Assembly: GCF_030272615.1 (NCBI RefSeq)
Contig: NC_081405.1
Location: 155,541,613-155,605,612, forward strand
Reading direction: 5' to 3'
DNA: 64,000 bases
DNA from: Cryptomeria japonica
Lineage: Eukaryota > Streptophyta > Pinopsida > Cupressales > Cupressaceae
Positions within the stretch are counted from its first letter, which is position 1, and each line of letters begins with the position of its first letter. Under the pieces are notes generated by a model, which worked only from the letters and a program-made list of their open reading frames with translations, made no database searches and was not told where the DNA came from. This document shows, piece by piece, positions 11,601 to 22,189 of the stretch. A program made the translations under genes and the position numbers.

Positions 11601-12822
11601 TCCATTGTCAATCCTTCTCTTGAGCATCTAAATAAAATTTTGAATTCTATGGTGGTGGTTGATGACGAGGACCAACTTATCTAGAAACTTACTGCTGATG
11701 GTAAATTTTTTGTTTCCTCTCTTTATTTTAAGTAATATTCTAGTCAGGAGAGTCCTTGTTGGGCTAAGGCTTGGGTGAAAGGTCTTATTCCCAAAATTAA
11801 TATTCTTTTATGGACAGTTCTTCAAAATAAGATTCTGACGACTGACAATCTCAAAACTAGAGGTTTTTGTTTGCCTAGTATTTGTCATCTTTGTATGCAG
11901 AATGAGGAAACCATTAATCACATGTTTATCCATTGTCCTTTCTCTGCAAATATTTGGGCTAGATGTATGGACAACTTTAATGTTAGATGGGCCTTCCCTG
12001 AAGCTGTTCAATATGTCTTCAATTCCTGGTTCCACCCTTTGAAGAAAAATTCAATTAATCTATTATGGAAATTTGCTTTACCCCGTATTTGTTGGGGAAT
12101 CTAGAAAGAGATAAATGATAGAGTGTTAAGGCATCAAAAGCTCCAATTATTTTTGAGAAAATCAAAAGACATATGGTGGAGAACCTCTATATCACTGGTG
12201 GAATAATGAATGCCAAAGATCAAGGTGATAACATCATTTTTAAGAATTGGAGAATAAAGGGGACTGAAATCATACATGCTAATCCTAGAGAAGAGGTGAG
12301 ATGGGAATGTCCCCCTCAAGGATGGATGAAAATCAATTTCAATGGCACTTCCAAGGGTAATCCTAGCAATGCAGGGTGCGGTGTGGTGTTAAGAGATGAA
12401 GGGGAATATGCAAAGCTATCAAATGAATTCCTATAGGTCACCAAACCAATCATGTTGTTGAGGCCATTGTTGCTTATCATGGGTTGGTTCTTGCTAAAGA
12501 TTCAAATTGCACTAAAATTTGGATTGAAGGCGATTCTTTGAACATTATTAACTACTTGAATAATGTTTTCCCTCCCTCTTGGTCTATACACAATACCATC
12601 AAAACTGTGAAGGATATAAGTAAAACCTTTGAAATGTGTATTTTCACACATGCATATAGGGAAGCAAACAAGTGTGCTGACTGGGGTGCCAACCTGGCTT
12701 GCTGCTCTAACAAAATCATTGCCCTTTATGGTGAGAGTAATCTCAAGTGTGAGGTGAAATCTCTGATTGAACTGGACCGTATCCAGATGAAGCAACATTT
12801 CTTAGCTAATCACAATTTATAA
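8666..12822 (+). pseudogene. LINE ORF2 (endonuclease, reverse transcriptase, RNase H)
   Basis: Enzyme for target-primed reverse transcription. The APE-type endonuclease spans 8666-9583: 'NIRGLNN', 'TNVYAPN', 'MGDSNTPL', 'YTWTNKR', 'RLDRALIS', 'LDHYPI'. The RT spans about 10000-10840: 'ALIPKK', 'FRPINL', 'QQSGFVPGR', 'KFDLSKAYDRVD', 'GLRQRDPLS', and 'FVDDS' for the usual FADD box. A zf-RVT region follows (11775-12035; 'CHLCMQNEETINHMFIHCPF'). RNase H follows (12300-12822; 'INFNGTSKGNPSNAG', 'IEGDS'). The codon after M-K-I-I-S is TAG where Trp is usual, and the frame changes at least six times. The order and length fit plant L1 ORF2. Confidence 0.85.
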
Positions 12823-13013
12823 TGCCTTTTCCTCATTTTTCTATGATTGATCACAATGGCAATGAGGGTTGTTTTATTTGTCATATCATATTTACTTGGC
12901 ATGGATTTTGAGTGGCTCTTCATAACAACAATAAAAGTGTTAGGTTTTTTCATAGAGATCGTAGAGAAAATAATAGAGTTGCGATAAGGAAGAATTGGGA
13001 ATTTAAGGATAAA

Positions 13014-13318
13014 ATGGGGGGTAATAAAAAGAGGTTTGAGCCGGCTTCTTGCTCGGATTGGAAAAAAAATAATGAAGTCTAGGAGATTTTTCAAGAAGGA
13101 GGTTTGAATGTTTTTATGGAAAGGCTCTATGGAAAAGACCCTACTATCACTAAGCATTTCATAAAAAACTGGAAGAATGGTAAGGTTTTTGTTGGCACAT
13201 AGATGATGCAAGTGGACGAGGATGTCATTGTTGATGCTACAGGCATGGTGAAAGAAGGTATGAAATTTTATAGAGACTCAAGTGTGTCTGACAAGGCCGT
13301 GGATAGGTTTCCTATCAC
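13014..13318 (+). pseudogene. Possible third LINE ORF, N-terminal part
   Basis: An in-frame stretch runs from ATG 13014 to the edge of the CACTA insertion, broken by two TAG codons (near 13080 and 13200). Readable parts include 'KKRFEPASCSDWKKN', 'GGLNVFMERLYGKDPTITKH' and 'SSVSDKAVDRFP'. The last codon is split: its first two bases are 13317-13318 and its third base is 22525, after the insertion. The frame therefore continues exactly in 22526-23005. I do not know the function. It resembles unnamed ORFs found near plant transposons, which is recollection and not proof. It could be a separate element that landed next to the LINE. Confidence 0.5.
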
Positions 13319-13530
13319 CACTAATACATTTGGCCTAAAATTCTGACAAAGGTTTCCGATGGAGAAAGTATATTGTGATCAAATTTGATTTTTCTTTGAA
13401 AAAATGCCTGATTTTGTCATAATTCCAATGATAATGCAACATTTGATTTCGACGGAGAAGGAATTGGCAATGAAATTTGTGTTTTTTTAGAAAAAGTGCT
13501 CGCGTTCATCGAAATTCTGATGACCGCAGG
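13319..13530 (+). repeat. CACTA left terminal and subterminal repeat
   Basis: The terminal inverted repeat covers about 13319-13347. It is followed by short degenerate words such as 'tttccgatgg', 'tcgacgga' and 'catcgaaattctgatgacc', matching the style of the right subterminal zone. In CACTA elements such zones bind transposition proteins. Confidence 0.8.
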
Positions 13531-13573
13531 CATTACTTAAAATAAAAAAGAAAAGACCAAGTCATTTCATAAA

Positions 13574-13683
13574 TGTTGCCTCTTCATCTCCTCGACCTTT
13601 GCCATTACAAAATCTTGCCTCTTCGTCCCCCCTCTACCATTACAAAATCTACCTCTTCATCCCTCCTCTGCCATTACAAAATA
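13574..13683 (+). repeat. Three tandem units with 'ccattacaaaat'
   Basis: The phrase 'cctctt(c)(a/g)tc.c.c...ccattacaaaatc' occurs three times with a period of about 38 bp inside the CACTA element. Confidence 0.7.
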
Positions 13684-14849
13684 CCAGCTATCCTAGCTAT
13701 ACTACTAGTGTATGGCTCGACCAGGATGCATTTGATCGATATGCCAATGCACTCAACTGTACAAAGAGATCAGGCCAGGCGCTCTTTCCCATATGAAAAG
13801 GGATAGGTCATTTATGTGCTGATTGGATGACTGTGGGACAAAGAGATCAGGTCAGGTCATTTGTGCGCTCGATCGACCGAGGAGAAAGAATAAATCTAAT
13901 TCACACGACGTCAGGACTCAACCTCCTAATTGCAGTCACCACTTAGATGTCTAAAGGAGATAGCTTCTTGTCATAATGTATTACGTTCCTTGCCCACATC
14001 TCTCTTTTGGATGGATGCTTTGACACTACGATGGAATAAACTAAATCAAGTAAAACGGTTGGTTCCTGGTAGGATCTTTATCCCACAAATGCTCTAGCCG
14101 CGGAATGAAGTGGTTCCTCCCATGCCGATTCCGGCAAAAGAATTTGGATCGATTACACGCTCAAGAAGTCACGGGTGGGGGTCTAGTAAGTTGAGAAGTT
14201 ATTGTTGGGCCATCCCCCAATGAACACAAAGGAGGGAGGCAGACATAGGTTCCCTATGCCGGTTTAATTGCTGCAGGAATGTGTTTGTCAGGGCAGCCAT
14301 TTCAATTATCATTGTTTCACTCTAAATTGGGCATTACAAGATCCAGTTGAAGAAAAAAGGTAGAGTATAATCAGAAAATTTATTGTTATACATATTCAAA
14401 TATTTAGATTCAAAGTTTATTATAGATTTATCAGATTAATTTCCAATAGCAGAGATGGTGAGAGGTTTCTGTAATATGATATGATCGATTTAAAAGAAGA
14501 ATTTCTTACAAGACCTAAACCATTGAACAATCCTACAATCATGTATTAATTAAACACTGCATTTTAAATAATAAACAATATAGTAAGCCTGAAATATATT
14601 AACACTACTTTCCATATTTAAAATATATCCTAATTAAGGAGAGGGATGACCTAAACCTACATGATCGAGTGCCATTATGTAAAATATATCCTAATTATGG
14701 ATGTTGGTTATATGGTTATGACAGAAAATCCTTGTTACAGAACCATGAGAGCATTGTGTAGTGATTGAGTGCTATTTTTTGTCGGTGTTTTGGAAGGGAG
14801 CATAAGTGTACTGTTAGGAAGGTGGTATAAAATGGAAGCTGAGAGGTAT
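13684..14849. other. CACTA interior, no gene recognised
   Basis: 13900-14340 is richer in G and C than its surroundings and might be captured DNA, but translation in all frames gave nothing I recognise. 14340-14849 is AT-rich with no motif. 'aaagagatcagg.cagg' occurs twice near 13762 and 13838. Confidence 0.4.
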
Positions 14850-15180
14850 AAGGTTATGAGGTGTGGGTTATAATCAGATAGGGAGGTAAGTGATTAAGGA
14901 TGTAATGGTGAAAGAGTAAGTTAGGATATGTTAGGGGTTTGCAATAGGAAAGTGAACTGGGGGAGATAAAAGGATGTGAAGGATGGAATGGGGTTAGGTA
15001 GGTGAAGTAAAAGTAAGTGTGTATGAGGTTAAGGTTTAGGATAGGATGTAGGAAAGTGGAGGAGGTTAAGATAGGAGATATGAAAGGTAGATGGAAGGTA
15101 ATAATGATAGAAAGTGAGGTAAAGGTTATGAGGTGTGGGTTAGAAAATAGGGTGTAGGAAATGGAAGGAAGGGTCATATC
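14850..15180 (+). repeat. Purine-rich (G/A) block with direct repeats
   Basis: The plus strand is almost all purine plus T, with repeated words such as 'ggaggt', 'ggatgt' and 'ggttag'. 'aaggttatgaggtgtgggtta' occurs near 14851 and again near 15121. An apparent minus-strand ORF over it is a by-product of the composition. Confidence 0.6.
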
Positions 15181-15303
15181 ACTTTGAGAGTTTTCACCAA
15201 GATGAGTAGCCCAAGTATGGACCTCAAATATTACAAGCCATGAGGATCCACTTGTAGTAGAGGAGCATATACTTTCATCTTGGGAGCTTATTAGGAGTTC
15301 GCC

Positions 15304-16350
15304 TTGAATTTGGGAAATACACATAGAGCTGATAGAATATTGATCAATACACATTACCTAGCCTCATCATGCATAAATACAAGAGGTATAGATATAGAAA
15401 GAACATATCATGAGCCAAAGGATCATATTCGAGAGTTGCTTCATCTCCAATCCTCTACATTTTTAAGATCCACAAATGGGGTTGAGGATAAGTCTTGGTT
15501 ACTTAGCTTGGACTTATGCTTTGGGTTGCATCTATATGTGAGAAACCTAAAGGCATAATTTTCAATGAAATTTTTTGAGAGGACTTGATTCCACCTTGTG
15601 GTACTGGGAGGATAAAATGCACCAACTCACATTGGAAACCCTCTCTAGATACCATTTTGGAGTGCTTCAAAGTGTGTTCTATTTCAAAATATTTTTGACA
15701 GAGATGCATAGATGAGTTTCACAATTTACATAATAAATTTTCATAGTGGCTCAACATGAGAGTTATTTTTTGGAGTTCTTGTAGTTTGTAGATTACATTC
15801 AAGACAAGTTACTTGTCAATTTTTTCATTAGGCGTGGAAAGCTCAAAATTTCAGTTTTCCTACACATGGCCAATCCAAATGACTTTAGGGTTGCTATGGT
15901 AAAGTCTCTTATGGAAAAGGAGGTACATGGGAGGACACAAGAGGCATGAGAGAAGTTTGTAACCTTTATAAGGGACTAAAGTGTCCATAGGCCTCCCCAT
16001 CCTTCAAAGGATAATTTAGACTTACTATATGATTTAGAAAGAAAAACCCAATAGTATCAATATTAGGGACAAAGGTCTAGAGCATAGTAGAGGCCATAGG
16101 GTAGTCACATGTGACAATCATCAACACAAGAATATTTTAGGTATGAGAGACTATAGGGCTATCAAGCTAGGCCTTCTATGACTCAACAACCTTTTAGGGG
16201 AGAATCTAGTGTTTTTGGTAGTTAGGATCTTCTAATTATGGTGGGGCCCAGCCAACATAGGGTTATATGAGAGGCACATGTTATGTATATGTTAGTATCT
16301 GATAGAGAGTGCCCACAAGGTTTTAGAGTAGGTGGAAACCATCCTAGGAT
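15304..16350 (+). pseudogene. Degenerate retrotransposon gag-like remnant
   Basis: Translation in shifting frames gives a weak gag-like series: an early 'KSWLLSLDLCFGL' (about 15490), a middle part around 'VFYFKIFLTEMHR' and 'LEFL.FVDYIQDKL', and 'VAMVKSLMEKEVHGRTQEA' (about 15895). This resembles the spacing of Ty3-gypsy gag proteins. There are many stops and no zinc knuckle or pol domain, so it would be an old fragment inside the CACTA element. The family call rests only on pattern similarity. Confidence 0.35.
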
Positions 16351-16745
16351 GTCAAAGTAGATAGTTGATATGTGGGTCTTTACCCTCCCAACCACTCAAC
16401 ATATACCATCATGGGTCTTTACCCTCCCAAAGACATAAAGGTCAAAGGAAGATTCACTACTACAACACTCACTTTTTGTGACAGTCTCAAGCACTTAGGA
16501 TAGTCACTCCTTTTGTGGCCATTCTTATTCACACAACACTCTCTAACATTAATTATGATGATAGTGTACCTCCTTAAACCTTCCACCAGCACCTAACTCA
16601 CTACCAAACTCTTTCCCAATCTTGCTAATGGACTAATTAACTCAACTCACTGTGAAATTGTGATGCCCAATGCAAGGTTTAGGACAATAGTAATTAGGAT
16701 CTTCTAATTATTGTGGGGCCTAGCCAAAATAGGGTTATATGAGAT
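16221..16745 (+). repeat. Direct repeat pair, about 50 bp, 470 bp apart
   Basis: 'ttaggatcttctaattat.g' with 'tggggcc.agcca.catagg' and 'gttatatgaga' appears at about 16221-16272 and 16692-16744. Between them 'gggtctttaccctcccaa' is itself repeated (about 16373 and 16414). CACTACTACAACACTCAC at 16455 looks like another CACTA-type terminus without a partner. Confidence 0.65.
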
Positions 16746-16879
16746 AGGGGTAAGTTCACCAGTGATGTGTATTAGATTGTCATCAAAGTTTCCTGTTAGT
16801 GTTACATTGTATCAACATTAACCACTTATTGTCATGGGAATCAACTAATAGACAACATAGATATTTATCATCAACCTCC

Positions 16880-17250
16880 TTTTTTTTCACCAAAGGGATA
16901 AAAATTTATTAAACACAATGAGAATTACAGAGCAAGAAAGTAGATACATAACCTAATCTAATCTCCATTTGCATAACCTAAGAAGGTAGATACAACTAAA
17001 TAATCTTGAAAGAATTGCATATGAAGGGCACTATTAGAAAAGAACTTATGTACCATGCTAGTCTATGTAGCTACTACTAATTATTGCATAGAATTAGATA
17101 CATGAGTTAGAATGTGTTGAAATAGTAGATAGCTCAAATAGGACAAACCCTATAAATGTAACTTGTAATTTGAATATACCTTGAAGTGTGCAATATGGAA
17201 GGTTTGTATTCTTAATCTCCTACCCATTTCTTAATTTAAAAGACGATATC
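16880..17250 (-). repeat. Possible 5'-truncated LINE tail, minus strand
   Basis: 'cctttttttt' followed by 'caccaaagggataaa', 'aatttattaaacac' and 'gagaattacagagcaag' reads on the minus strand like the 3' end of a non-LTR element running into a short poly(A). No coding sequence remains to confirm it. Confidence 0.25.
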
Positions 17251-17430
17251 TTTATTAACTATCTCCTCTATTAAATATCTTTATTAACTTGATTTCTCCT
17301 TCAATTCTTGATGAATGCTTGATTTCCTGTTCACTTGGAATTGAATTGATTTTACAATTAAGAGATCACTTGAATTGTAGGTAAACCCCTTCAAATGATA
17401 GGATAGGCTTCCTTTTATACCTAACATATG

Positions 17431-17545
17431 TCTTGAAAGAATTCTATCCTGATGGCTTTAAATTAAAGTACTTTCTCTTCTATCTGGTATTGGTGGAGAA
17501 GAGGTTGTGTTGCATCGTCCTAGGATACATATTTCCGCAAATACA
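17431..17545 (+). pseudogene. DRM methyltransferase fragment D1 (motif I)
   Basis: This is a fragment of a domains-rearranged (DRM-type) cytosine-5 methyltransferase, the plant enzyme family for RNA-directed de novo DNA methylation. 'VLKEFYPDG' precedes the S-adenosylmethionine-binding motif I, which reads 'VLSLLSGIGGEEVVLHRP' at 17468-17521. Between them a duplicated ATTAA shifts the frame, and the same lesion occurs in every other copy in this element. DRMs place motif I after motifs IX-X, and the sister copy D5 shows that order. Upstream DNA (17310-17430) matches the copy near 19030 but not D5, so it could be intronic. D1 forms the left arm of a palindrome with D2. It cannot encode an enzyme. 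Confidence 0.75.
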
Positions 17546-17725
17546 ACACAAGTTAAATGTATCCCAGGTCAATGCAAAGCAACCTTTGCTCTAGAGATCA
17601 CCAGAAAATAGAGAAAGAACTTTAATTTAGTGTCATCATGATAAAAGGATTTCAAGATAAATAAATGGTATGCAACTATATGTATTTGGAATACATTACC
17701 GAAATATTACAATCGATCAGTCGCC
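17545..17725 (-). pseudogene. DRM methyltransferase fragment D2, inverted
   Basis: On the minus strand this reads, with stops, 'TDRL', 'FGNVFQ', 'VAYHLFILKSFY', then the ATTAA duplication, then a decayed motif I 'VLSLFSG' and 'KVALH'. The series 'DR..LGN.FQ..TVAYHL..L' is the DRM signature just before motif I. It faces D1 across a centre near 17545, so the pair would fold as a hairpin with a stem of roughly 100 bp. It extends further upstream than D1, showing that the arms have different breakpoints. Confidence 0.7.
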
Positions 17726-17735
17726 TTTGAAAAGA

Positions 17736-19010
17736 AAGTGGTATGATGAAATATTTAGGCATAAAAGAGATGAAATGCACTCCATACTACTGCTGCACAA
17801 TATTTTGGTTGATGATATTTTAAAAATAGTAAAGGAAGGTGTATGGAACAACCAAATTATTATCATTATAAACAATGAATAATTTAAGATCCTTTTATGA
17901 TGTGTAAGTTGAGAATATTTTATGAAAGGTCCCTAAATGAATACACTTTAAACTGATTTTAGCAATGACTATCAGATGTAGACAAAATGAATGGTTTTTG
18001 GATTAGGGTGGTACACAGAATCTACTATCAAAAGGTTTCTTTGGAAAGTATATGATTCAAAACTAAGGAAATGCAATTATTTACAAGTTTTAACCTTCTT
18101 AGATGCAAAATCCCTTATTTAGCCTCTCACAAACCCTTAAAAGTAGGGTTTCTCATATACCCCTCTTCCAAACACTATACCATCCAAATGATGATGGATT
18201 CACCTTCCATTTGAAATGTATAAACATTGTCAATCATAAAATGTGCCCTCCTTAAGGTGGATTTTCTACTTCTACTACTTAGCAAGCAATTTCTCCACTC
18301 TTACATTCACTATTTTGGTGAGCACCCTAGTTCTCCACCCAATCTGCACATCAACCTGTTAGTAATTTATTGTACATGTTAGAGGAGTGCCATCCCATGA
18401 ATATTAGGCCTTTTACATTCAAAGAATGACCATTCTCACTGTAAATCAACCAAATCAAATGCCAAATTGCACAAATCTATTAGAATAGTCAATGCAACTA
18501 GTCTAAAGTCTGAGACAAATGGATTATCAGTGCATCTTCCCTACAAATAAGAAGTTCATGGTCTCTTCAATGCATTAGGAATTAAAATACACACTCAATA
18601 CAAAGTTACCATAAGCCAAAACACAAAAAAATTTCAAGAAAACAAAAATTTGTTGTTATTGCTTGTCCTAGTCCATACACCAGCATTCTCTATTGTACAA
18701 AGCATTACATCAACCATTTGATCAAAAACTTTTAATTGCTGACACACAAGGTCATGAAATCATTTATTGAACTTGCCTAAACTCTTGTAGACTCCCTAAG
18801 ACATAAATTCCTATTACATCTTTTTGTTGGTCCTAAGGTCCTTACCAGGCCCTTTAGGACAAATTACAAACTTATTACAATTTTCATCATTAAAGGCCAT
18901 AATGGACCTTAAGACATCATAATTGATTGGCTCTTCACTACTAAGACCTTCAAAAGTCTTTAATGGCTTCATTGAGTCCTTTGGTCTTCCAAATGCACAT
19001 GCACCAACTT
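17736..19010. other. CACTA interior, no gene recognised
   Basis: AT-rich DNA with many stops in all frames. A 70-codon frame overlapping D2 at 17670-17882 gives no recognisable protein. Nothing else can be supported. Confidence 0.4.
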
Positions 19011-19130
19011 GAATTCTCCTTCAATGCTTGATTGCTTGTTCACTTGGAATTGAATTGATTTTATAATTAAGAGATAACATGAATTGTAGGTAGACCCCTT
19101 CAAATGACAAGGTAGGCTTCCTTTCATACC

Positions 19131-19240
19131 TAATATATGTCTTCAAAGCATTTTATCCTAATGGCATTAAATTAAAGTACTTTTTCTTCTATTTGGTATT
19201 GGTGGAGCAGAGGTTGCATTGCATCGACCTATGATACATA
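19131..19240 (+). pseudogene. DRM methyltransferase fragment D3 (motif I)
   Basis: It repeats D1: 'FYPNGI', the ATTAA duplication, then motif I as 'VLFLLFGIGGAEVALHRP' at 19177-19230. This is the copy closest to the usual 'SLFSGIGGAEVALHR' pattern after the GIGG core. The preceding 120 bp (19013-19130) also match the DNA before D1, so a unit of about 360 bp (17310-17670 and 19013-19375) is directly repeated 1.7 kb apart. It is non-coding because of the shared frameshift. Confidence 0.75.
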
Positions 19241-19261
19241 TTTCCATAGATACAAAACAAG

Positions 19262-19421
19262 TTAAATGTATCCCAGTTCGATGCAAATCAACCTCTGTTG
19301 TAGAGATCACCATAAAATAGAGAAAGAACTTTAATTTAATGCCATCAGGATAAAAGGCTTTCAAGACAAATAAAATTTGAGTTTGATTGTCATGATTTAC
19401 TTTGCCAAATTCTTCACACAT
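19262..19421 (-). pseudogene. DRM methyltransferase fragment D4, inverted
   Basis: On the minus strand this reads 'LFVLKAFYPDGI', then after the ATTAA duplication a decayed motif I, then 'EVDLHRTGIHLTCFVSMEI'. The last part corresponds to the DRM region after motif I, where 'ALHRLGIP...VVSVE' is usual. It faces D3 across a centre near 19247. An open frame of 84 codons (19167-19421) covers it, but the first part is read out of the ancestral frame. Confidence 0.7.
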
Positions 19422-20040
19422 AACTCCTGAATCAATTTCCTACCCACAAGAATTTTATTAAGTCTCAAATATAGGGAAATGAAAGGCTTCAAATAGAAAA
19501 CTTGTACATGCAACTAAATCCATTGACTAATCAGAAGAACAAAACTAAGAAACGGTTTGATCATCTGAGAGATGTTGTAGACTTGCAACTCACCAGCTAC
19601 TTAGTTTTTGCAGGTAAGAATTTTTATGTTTTGGTTATGGTTGTGGTGTTTGTAGGGAGACATTTACAAATTTATATCTATTTTCACTATTTAATGGTTT
19701 ATGGTTCTGTAATGGCAATTTAATGTTCTTCCATATTTTTGTATATATTCTTTATAATGGCCTATTATATTGATTTGTTCTATTATGGATAATGGTGTGG
19801 GTCAGACAGCTTTGTCGTCAGTGCATGAAAGCATTGAACGAGTTCTACTTTTAAAAATTACATGAAACATTTTTAATTTATTTGATTCAGTGTTATTTGC
19901 AAAAAACTTTATCAATGATGTTTCCTTTCTCCAAGAATTGTCTAGGATCTTTCTGTCAGATAATATGTAACATCGAATGACTAAATATTTTCTTTACAAA
20001 TGCTTATTTTATTTAATTATTATCTAAGCGTGAATTAAAA

Positions 20041-20990
20041 TTTACATCTGTATGGAAGCAGAACATACAAGTTGAAGAGTCATGTGCAAGCAAATTTCGT
20101 AAAAGAAAGCAAGCAGGCATTATCTTGAATGACATGGAAACAAGCTTATCAATTGCCTAGAAGAGAGCAATTGCAGAAAAGTAGAGGAAAGTGTTTAAGG
20201 GTGATAAATAGATAGAGAGTATGCAATACAAACAAAAAATGTCTAGAGTGTGTGATGTGACGTCTCTAATTTATGTCCAGAGGGACTAACTGGTTTTGGA
20301 GTTCCTGTGAAACCTATTGGGCCATGCTTGGAGGAAATCAATGTGTTTATTCAAGGAGCACCTTTTTTCTATTATAAGAATGATGCTTTTGTACCGAAGG
20401 ATATTTGGAAGTAGTGCGGAACCAGAGTTGGCGGACTCGAAGTAATTTTCAGCTTTCAAAAGACCAAGAGGTTATGTACACAATCTCCCAATAGAAGGGT
20501 GATTTCAAGCATTACCTCTCCCCCCCATGACTATTTAGGAAGCACTTCCTCAGACAAAGGACTATTGGCCTCCATGGGATCAAAGAAAATAATTGAAGCA
20601 TAGACTCTAGATGATGTGGTGGTGTCCTTCATCAAGAACTCTGCACTATAATTGAAAATTTACTAGGGAAACTGCAAGATAGTGAAGAGAAATACATTAT
20701 TTAAAAGTGGGAAGAATGGACCTTGGTTTGGGTGGGGCCAAGTCAGGTGGCTCCTCTAGAGATTGACGAGGTAGAAATCATATTAGGATTTGAAAAAGAT
20801 CACACTCATGGAACTTCGTGTGCGACTGATCGATTGCGTTGTTTGGGCAATGCATTCCAAATAGATACAGTTGCATACCATTTATTTGTCTTGATTAAAG
20901 ACTTTTATCTTGATGACATTAAATTAAAGTTCTTTCTCTTCTATCTGGTATTGGTGGAGATAAGGTTGCTTTGCATTGACCTAACCTACC
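20041..20990 (+). pseudogene. DRM methyltransferase fragment D5 (motifs before I, and I)
   Basis: This is the longest plus-strand copy. In order: 'GLTGFGVPVKPIGP' (20286-20327), 'PFFYYKNDAFVPKDIW' (from 20361), 'RGYVHNLPIE' (20467-20496), 'ALPLPPMTI' and 'YWPPWDQ' (to about 20583), 'LVWVGPSQVAPLEIDEVEI' (from 20723), 'TDRLRCLGNAFQIDTVAYHL' (to about 20884), then motif I 'VLSLLSGIGG' (20929-20958). This order, with motif I last, is diagnostic of the rearranged DRM family. No intron is evident from 20280 to 20980, which could reflect a captured spliced copy or an intron-poor gene. In-frame stops include TAG after 'DIWK' and TGA after 'LPIEG'. The methyltransferase region after motif I is absent. 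Confidence 0.85.
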
Positions 20991-21004
20991 ACCTATCAAC
21001 CTCT

Positions 21005-21960
21005 TCTCCACCAATACCAGATAGAAGAGAAAGTACTTTAATTTAATGCCATCAAGATAAAATTATTTAATCAAGACAGATAAATGGTATCCAACTATAT
21101 CTATTTGGAATGCGTTACCCAAACAGTGCAATCGATCAGTCACACACGAAGTTCCACGAGTGTGATCTTTTTGAAATCCTAATATGATTTCTATCTCATC
21201 AACCTCTAGAGGAGCCACCTGACTTGGCCCCACCCAAACCAAGGTCCATTCTTCCCACTTTTAAAGAATGTATTTATCTTCACTATCTTGCAGTTTCCCT
21301 CATGAATTTTCAATTATAGTGTAGAGTTCTTCACAAAGGACACCACCACATCGTCTAGAGTCTATGCTTCAATTTTTTTCTTTGATCCCATGGAGGCCAA
21401 TAGTTCTTTGTCTGAAGAAGTGCTTCCTGAATAGTCATGGGGGGGAGAGGTAATGCTTGAAATTGCTCTTCTATTGGGAGATTGTGTACATAACCTCTTG
21501 GTCTTCTGAAAGCTGAAAATTACTTCAAGTCCGCCAACTCTGGTTCCGCACTATAGAAATTTTTAGATATTGACTTCCAAATATCCTTTGGTGCAAAAGT
21601 ATCATTCTTATAATAGAAAAAAGGTGCTTCTTGAATGAACACATTGATTTCCTCCAAGCATGGCCCAATAGGTTTCATAGGAACTCCAAAACCTGTTAGT
21701 CCCTCTGGACATAAATTAGAGACATCACATCACACACTCTAGACATTGTTTGTTTGTATTGCATACTCTCTATATATTTATCACCCTTTAACACTTTCCT
21801 CTGCTTTTCTCCAATTTCTCTCTTCTAGGCAGTTGACGAGCTTGTTTCCATGTCATTCAAGATAATGCCTGCTTGCTTTCTTTTATGAAATTTGCTTGCA
21901 CATGACTCTTCAGCTTGTATGTTCTGCTTTCGTACAAGTATAAATTTTAATTCACACTAA
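21005..21960 (-). pseudogene. DRM methyltransferase fragment D6, inverted
   Basis: This is the inverted partner of D5, better preserved in places. The minus strand reads 'DIWKSISKNFYSAEPELADL', which D5 has lost, then 'RGYVHNLPIE', 'FQALPLPPMTIQEAL', 'NYWPPWDQRKK', the 'WVGPSQVAPLE' region and motif I near 21005-21030. Where D5 has TAG in 'MTI-stop-EAL', D6 keeps Gln. It still has stops and the shared frameshift near motif I. Keeping both halves of the stem similar could be simple youth of the duplication or selection for pairing; the sequence alone does not decide. Confidence 0.85.
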
Positions 21961-22189
21961 GATAATAATTAAATAAAATAAGCATTTGTAAAGAAAATAT
22001 ATAGTCATTTGATGTTACATATTATCTGACGGAAAGATCCTAGACAATTCTTGGAGAAAGGAAGCATCATTGATAATCATTTTTTGCAAATAACACTGAA
22101 TCAAATAAATAATAAATGTTTTATGCAATTTTTAAAAGTAGAACTCGTTTAATACTTTCATGCACAGACGACAAATCCGTTTGACCCAC

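Noticed and set aside
13900-14340. Captured organelle or host gene in the GC-richer part of the CACTA element
   Set aside because: No frame gave a recognisable protein, and no rRNA- or tRNA-like structure was seen.
14854-15354. 166-codon minus-strand ORF
   Set aside because: Low-complexity translation (Ser, Thr, Pro, Leu, Ile) of the purine-rich block; no domain and explained by composition.
20723-21046. A functional methyltransferase gene
   Set aside because: Only the part up to motif I is present, all copies share a frameshift and have stops, and the remaining catalytic motifs are missing.
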